Part shown: positions 58,701 to 64,000 of the stretch, one piece after another
How positions within the stretch are numbered: position 1 is the stretch's first letter
Layout of the letters: the number at the start of each line of letters is the position of its first letter
Assembly (NCBI GenBank): GCA_030386875.1
Contig: CM059570.1
Coordinates: 30,929,422-30,993,421 of the forward strand
Source: Morinoia aosen
Lineage: Eukaryota; Arthropoda; Malacostraca; Amphipoda; Talitridae
Reading direction: 5' to 3'
DNA length: 64,000 nucleotides
Position numbers and translations under genes: made by a program
Notes under the pieces: generated by a model
The model's input: the letters and a program-made list of their open reading frames with translations, nothing else
What the model was told of the DNA's origin: nothing
Databases searched by the model: none

Positions 58701-59504
58701 TCAAATCTATGTGTGCGTGTGTTGGGCACATCTCTGTATATTTGGAACAGACACAGTACTGGGGGCTCTGGCTAAACACATGTCTGTATACCGGTTGTGT
58801 ACGCATGAAGGTATGTAGGTTCTACTCACCGGGCGCTGTTCGTAAAAATTGGCGAACAAACGGGTAGTAGTAATTTTCTAGACGTTTCTAGGAACAAGTA
58901 TTTTTTTACGTTCATATTGGCAACGTAAGTATTGGATTACACTGTTAAAACGAACATAGCTTCACCATTGCTGTGGAATTTGATGTGAAATTTTGTAAAT
59001 GGTATTTATCGAGTTTTGAACTGAATATTTTAGAATCTCTGTACACAAGTGGAAGCTACCACCATCTCTTAGCGACGTTTAAAGTGCTCGCCCTCTAAAA
59101 TTATTGAAGTAATGCACTCCTGGTTTTGAATTTAATTTATGATGACTACATTTTAAAATGCGATTTTGTATGGCAACCCCAATTTAATTTTTGCAGTTCA
59201 CAGTGAGCTTTGACAATTTGTTCAGATCAAAAAGATATTTGACAATTCTTTCACAAGGCAGTTCGGTTTAAACATTTTACAGTTGGCAATTCAGCTGACA
59301 ATGACCATGTAGGTTCTAAGTACTCGTTTATTTTTTTAGGTTCGTTTTCTTAATACCCTTTTCTTTTAGGAACATTTGAATAAGGCATATTTCCGAGATT
59401 CGTACTTCCTACTTTTCTGCCAAACTTTACTCTGTAGTAGTGCACGAGTCATAGTTTAACTTCTATTACTTCCATCTTTAAAAGACAGAAGTGTGTAAAT
59501 GTCT
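58701..59504. other. Unique AT-rich sequence, no gene seen
   Basis: No feature. Confidence 0.35.
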
Positions 59505-59612
59505 TTGTCTCTTACTCTCTCTTTTTCTCTCCCACTCTCTCTCTTTTTCACTCTCTCACTTTCTCACCCTCTCACTCCCTTTCGCACTCTCTCTCACTCT
59601 CTCTCCCTCTAA
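59505..59612. repeat. CT-rich microsatellite (CTCTCTCACT type)
   Basis: Pyrimidine-only tract with CTCTCT and CACTCTCT repeats. Confidence 0.9.
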
Positions 59613-59717
59613 TGTAACGCGAACAGATCTGACACAACCCGTATCATAGATACCACAATGATGTTGAAGGGTGTGACGCGCAGGTACTTACGATAGTCGT
59701 AAGCGTATTAATATTAA

Positions 59718-59945
59718 GATAAAAAAAATACAAAATAATGAAATAATCAGTGAAAAAGAATAATAGTGAAAAAAAATGTAAAAATTAAATAAGTTAAAAA
59801 AACAAGAAAATCAATAAAAAAATAAACAAAAAAATGCAAATAAAAACAAAAAAATGGAAGGTGTAACAATAAATAAAAAATATAATAACAAATGAAAAAA
59901 AAAATAAAAAAAATAAAAAAAAATATGAAAGTATTAATGAAGACA
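59718..59945. repeat. A-rich low-complexity tract
   Basis: AAAAAATAAA-type sequence. The hydrophobic minus-strand frame is compositional. Confidence 0.9.
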
Positions 59946-60051
59946 AAAACGTATTCCGTATCAATGCATGTAAAAGCGATCTTATAATGTAACCCTCAGG
60001 AATTCGGTCTCCATGATACCGCCAACTCGTATGAGAGCGTTGCGTACGAAC

Positions 60052-60602
60052 CACGGTAGAGGAAACAAGGTAGGATCATTTTTATGGGAGAAAATACACC
60101 TCCTCTTGCTCGGCTAGCCAATAGAAAGGCTTAATTTCTAACAAACTTTATGACGTCACCAAAACGCCATGTCGTTAGGCCAATAGCGGAGCCTGATTTG
60201 GGGGTAGCAGTGCTACCAGATGCAACGTGAGCGCTGCTATTGGTTCGTTGCCATGACGTCAGCAAGACCAAGCCCACGGTAGAGGAAACAAGGTAGGGTC
60301 ATTTCAAAGGGGGAAAATACACCTCCTCTTGTTCGGATAGCCAATAGAAAGGCTTCATTTCAAACAAACTTTGTGACGTCACAAAACCGCAGTGGCGTCA
60401 GGCCAATAGTGGAGCTAGATTTGGGGGTAGCAGTGCTACCAGATGCAATATGAGCGCTGCTATTGGTTCGTTGCCGTGACGTCAGCAAACCCACACCGTC
60501 AACGAAAAAAGACTTGTTTGAACCTACCTTGTTTCCTCTACCGTGACCAAGCCGTCAACGAAAACAAAACTGGTTTGAACCTACCTTGTTTCCTTTACCG
60601 TG
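60052..60602. mobile_element. hAT-like MITE, outer copy, split by a younger copy
   Basis: Starts CACGGTAGAGGAAACAAGGT and ends with the inverted form CCTTGTTTCCTTTACCGTG. The interior has GGCTAGCCAATAGAAAGGCT, TGACGTCA and GGGGTAGCAGTGCTACCAGA (a small palindrome around GCAGTGCTAC). It is interrupted at 60275-60553 by a second copy. Flanks GTACGAAC (60044-60051) and ACACGAAG (60603-60610) are a plausible decayed 8-bp duplication. No coding sequence; a transposase would have to act in trans. Confidence 0.8.
60275..60545. mobile_element. hAT-like MITE, inner copy with perfect 8-bp target duplication
   Basis: A 271-bp element with the same inverted ends as the outer copy (CACGGTAGAGGAAACAAGGT and ACCTTGTTTCCTCTACCGTG). 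It is flanked by ACCAAGCC on both sides (60267-60274 and 60546-60553). Eight-base duplications and CA...TG ends fit the hAT superfamily. Interior identity to the outer copy is high, with a 16-18 bp difference near the right end. Confidence 0.88.
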
Positions 60603-60610
60603 ACACGAAG

Positions 60611-61751
60611 TTAGTTGTAAGCGTATTAATATATAGATGTTGAAGTTGAAGTTTAAAACAAAAAGGAGAAATATCTTTGTCTCTGCGATGAAATAAAGGG
60701 CGACGCTCTGCAAGGGCTAGGATATGACAATCACAATAGATTTGACATTGAAATTCAATACTACAATGATTTCATGAGACCAATTAGGATGCTGAGCCTG
60801 GCGTTTGAGTTAGATGAATCATTGTACAGCCGATACTGCCATTGCAAACACAATGGTTGCCTCACAAACAAACTTGCTCGTTGCAGAACATCACAAATGA
60901 ACCAGTGAATAGATTTGTACTCGATGATCGGAATAAGCAACGTTTGTATATTGCAATCTTTTCCGGATGAGAAGAACCTTGCGGGGCTAAAACCATGTTC
61001 TTTTAAATTGTCATAGTCGAGTTTTATGGTTGGTTGCTTGATTGCATGTCACCGTCTGGTTCCAGTAATAACACTTATGAAATCAAACTCATATTTGAAT
61101 GGTAAGGTACATGAGGAAAAAATTAAATACTGTGATGTCTATTACAAGGTATGGGGGAAATTTGATTTATTTTTCTGCATTGCCTATTTTTGACTTATAC
61201 TAATTAGGGAGAAATTCATATTCTCAACTTATTTTAAACATACGCACGAGCTATGGATATGGTATGTTACCAGTATCTATTTCAAGTAGTGTATTTTTCA
61301 ATATCTCTTCAGGAAGTTTTCAAAGAAGTATTTTTAAGTTTGTTGGATTATTTTCATCTTCGGAAAAATATGATTAGCAAGGAATTTGTTGGTTGAAAGA
61401 GAAAGTTATTCAGGGTGAGACAAGAGTCAGTTCACCATTTAGATCATTTATTTATTATTCGACAACTAATACAGTTATAAAAATGCGTTATTCCGATGTA
61501 AAAGAGAAAATCTTTAAGTTTCATCCTCTATCGGTGATACGGATTTGGAAAATGTTCAAAATGGGGAAGTGACTTATCCCTTATCAATATCAATACAATG
61601 CAATAAAACGCAAGGTGTCTCCTTGAATTTATAACCAAATAGACATTTTTATTTTTGTATGTAATTCCTTCTATGTCATTACAATGGTAATCTCATTGAA
61701 CACATTACATTTGTGGAGAATTTTATGCACTTTGTAATCGAATAATAATAC
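60611..61751. other. AT-rich unique sequence, no gene seen
   Basis: GTAAGCGTATTAATAT at 60616 repeats a string at 59698-59716 on the other side of the MITE pair. Nothing else is recognised. Confidence 0.35.
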
Positions 61752-62010
61752 ACAGTCACTGCTGGCTTGGCCGGTCCGTCTCTCTGCGACGCTCACCAGG
61801 ACGCCCAATGACCGTATCTGTGATACGAGTTTCACCAGTGCACAAGTACAAGAATATTTTGATGGCGGGTACTGTTGGGATGGATATATTTGTTGGGCAT
61901 CCACGTCTGCAGGATTTGTTTGAGCAAAATATCCAATCCCGTCATTTTGACGAGTCGTGTACACTAGCGTTTCAAGAATTAACTGAAGCACAAGCTTGAG
62001 GGTAGTACTA
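61752..62010 (+). repeat. Dispersed repeat family, copy B, with a 63-codon open frame
   Basis: Homologous to 21840-22068. ATG at 61808 opens a frame to 61999 (contains SPVHKYKNILMAGTVGMD and IFVGHPRLQDLFEQNI). The aligned part of copy A keeps much of this peptide, and many differences leave it unchanged or conservative, which hints at former coding. No family recognised. Confidence 0.6.
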
Positions 62011-62369
62011 ACATGATAAGGTATTATACATAAGAAAATTTTTGTTACAGTTTGGTACAATGTCTTTAGCTAAACGGACTGAAAATATCAAAGGTTATAT
62101 TCTGCTACAAATGATAAACATAAAAAAATTGCGAATGGGAATGTCATGAAAGAAATTGAGCAGCCTTGCCATTGTTAAAGTTGAAAAACCAATCAATTTC
62201 TAGTTTGAAAAATTAGTAAAACGAACAACCTGACCCAACCGTGTTATAAAATCAATAATTAATAAGCGATCTGCTGTTAACGAAAATAAGGTTGCCAATA
62301 AGATGAGTGTATGGATAGAAATAGAAAAGAACTGAAAACAGTGATGCTATCCGTGTACTGGCGCCAGCA
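62011..62369. other. AT-rich spacer
   Basis: No feature. Confidence 0.3.
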
Positions 62370-62475
62370 ATCACCGCAATCACAAGCATCACAATCACAA
62401 ACATCGCATTCACAAGCATCACAATCACAAACATCACACTCACAAACATCACAATCGCAAACATCACATCACAAT
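62370..62475. repeat. Short CACAATCACAAACATC array
   Basis: Six to seven units of 15-18 bp. The S/Q/T-rich frame (SQSQTSHSQ) is produced by it. Confidence 0.85.
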
Positions 62476-62599
62476 CATCAGGGAAAATCACAATCTCAAT
62501 TGATGTTTTCCCTGCAGTACACAATAACATCCACGATGGCTGCTCACGCATTTTTACTAATTTGACGTGCACAAAATTTGAACTGAAGTTCATTAAATT

Positions 62600-62840
62600 T
62601 CGGCGCGATATAACTCGTTAAGTTAAATCTCTCTAGCTCAGTAAACTTTGATAAGTTAAAGCTCATCGAATTAAATTCCTCTCGCTCATTAAACTTTGAT
62701 AAGTTAAAGCTCATCAAATTAAATGTCTCTAGCTCAAAAAATTTTATGATAAAGATCAGTAAATAATTTCTCTAGCTCATTAAATATTTACTTGATAAAC
62801 CTCATTAATTAAATCAAATCTCTTGAACTCATTACATTTG
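62600..62840. repeat. Degenerate repeat of about 52 bp
   Basis: TCTCTAGCTCATTAAACTTT and GATAAGTTAAAGCTCATC recur about four times. Confidence 0.75.
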
Positions 62841-63119
62841 GATATGACCAGTCCCATAAAATCACATATCCCAAGTTCATGAGGCTTCACCATTAAACAT
62901 TTACATCCGCCAAAAGCAGCCACTTTCAACAAAATACAAAACGTCCGCTCTTTCGAGTGATAAATCCATAAATCCACGATATTGCACTTCCATCTAATTT
63001 GGTAATCTAGCGTGAACTTTTGCGTGCTGCTCTTAATGAAATATCTTAATCTTCGCTTACACAATTTATTTTGGCTAAAATTAGCGCAGACTTCAGCGGC
63101 TTCACGCCATATTTTCGTC
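62841..63119. other. Spacer, no gene seen
   Basis: A 162-codon minus frame (62780-63268) covers this and both neighbouring degenerate arrays. It is not recognised and is probably chance. Confidence 0.3.
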
Positions 63120-63480
63120 GCCTGCATCGAATGGGAAAAACTCAGAGTTTTCACCAGGGTTCTTATTAAATTTAATAATAACCTCACAATTTTCAGCAGA
63201 CATATTAAATTATATGAAAACTTCACAACTTTCAACCGAGTCTTATCTATATTAACTAAAAACTTCATGATTTTCGAAAACTTTACACTTTCTAACAGAG
63301 TTCAAATAAAATGAATTGAAAACTTCAAGTTTTCAACAGGGTTCTTATTAAATTAATTAAAAACTTTAAAATTTTCAAACGATTTCTTATTAAATTTATA
63401 AAAAACTTTACAACTTTCAACAGGTTTCTTATTAAATTAATTAAAAACTTCACTATTTTCAACAGAGTTCTAATTAGCTC
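63120..63480. repeat. Degenerate repeat of about 42 bp
   Basis: AACTTCACAATTTTCAACAG and GGTTCTTATTAAATTAATTA recur about eight times. Confidence 0.8.
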
Positions 63481-64000
63481 TCGAGGGAAAAAGCGCAATT
63501 GGACAATTCTTTTTTGACTTCTTGCTTAATTATTGTTTCTTGAAATGTTGATTAAAGAAAACACAAACAGAGTTAGCACAAAATTGCTCTTAGAACAATG
63601 TGCAGTTTGAAATTACATCCTTATGTTTTGAAAATCGATTTAACACGTAGACTGCGCTTGCGCGGTCGCTGCGGTTGGTTGGTTATGACGGCAATGGCAG
63701 AACTGAAAAACATTTTATTGCTCGAATACAATTATATACTTTTTGGGAGTGCAAAAATCAAAAGTTCACGATAAGATTTTACCTCTCTTGCTAAATATTA
63801 TTCCTAAAAAGTTGTAAATAATTGAAATGTTATTTATCTATACCGGTACGATAATATTTGACCGGATTTCCTAAATCTTATTTAAAATTTTTTTGATATA
63901 CGTGAAATGTCATATTCATATGCACCCGTGCGTGATAAAATAATTTACCAACAAAAACGTCAAACCAAGCTCAAAAAAATCTGATTTAATGGCATCGTCA
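63481..64000. other. AT-rich unique sequence to the window end
   Basis: No gene, array or inverted repeat seen. Confidence 0.35.

Noticed and set aside
59794-60054. Hydrophobic minus-strand frame resembling a membrane protein
   Set aside because: The F/L/I run is the reverse of an A-rich low-complexity tract.

Overview
The window looks like a stretch of a gene-poor, repeat-dense invertebrate (probably arthropod, perhaps crustacean) nuclear genome. The support is a CR1/Jockey-type LINE with PHD and CCCH zinc fingers in ORF1, a Penelope-like GIY-YIG endonuclease fragment, a pogo/Tigger-type transposase fragment, hAT-like and TTAA-type non-autonomous DNA elements, and AT-rich unique sequence between them. 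The taxon is an inference from element types only. I found no host protein-coding gene, tRNA or rRNA that I could defend. Almost every long open frame is a by-product of a tandem array.

Layout. 1-8.6 kb: AT-rich sequence with several minisatellites (45, 21, 66, 55 and 35 bp units) and an antisense LINE tail. 8.6-10.7 kb: a 2.05 kb TGT...ACA element with a CAAT target duplication, probably a solo LTR, splits the 35-bp minisatellite; it carries a heat-shock-element cluster beside a TATA-like box. 10.9-19.4 kb: two related palindromic mini-elements, a transposase fragment, and arrays of 22, 52 (A-B-C trimer), 64 (32+32), about 12 and 54 bp units. 19.8-21.3 kb: a 1.46 kb TTAA-flanked element with an apparent empty-site paralogue next to it. 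22.1-26.5 kb: a fairly complete but broken LINE on the minus strand. 28.8-30.5 kb: a second LINE remnant interrupted by a 599-bp LTR-derived inverted structure. 30.7-33.0 kb: a Penelope-like fossil bounded by inverted arms with hammerhead-like cores. 33.5-43 kb: AT-rich sequence with more minisatellites. 43.0-53.4 kb: a 10 kb block dominated by a 30-bp family in two arrays (263 bp and 5.9 kb) on either side of a 3.1 kb array of a 19-bp unit and a 44-bp array. 54-58.7 kb: arrays of about 38, 80, 107 and 27 bp. 60.0-60.6 kb: one hAT-like MITE nested in another of the same family. The last 3.4 kb is mostly AT-rich, with degenerate arrays.

About 24 kb (roughly 38 percent, summed by eye) is tandem repeat in more than 30 largely unrelated arrays. 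The parts do not form a pathway. The window records repeated expansion of short units, mobile-element insertion into those arrays, and local segmental duplication. The most notable observations are the 49-unit higher-order structure of the 30-bp array, the heat-shock-like promoter inside the LTR-like element, the paired hammerhead-like cores, and the insertions whose target sites can be read directly.
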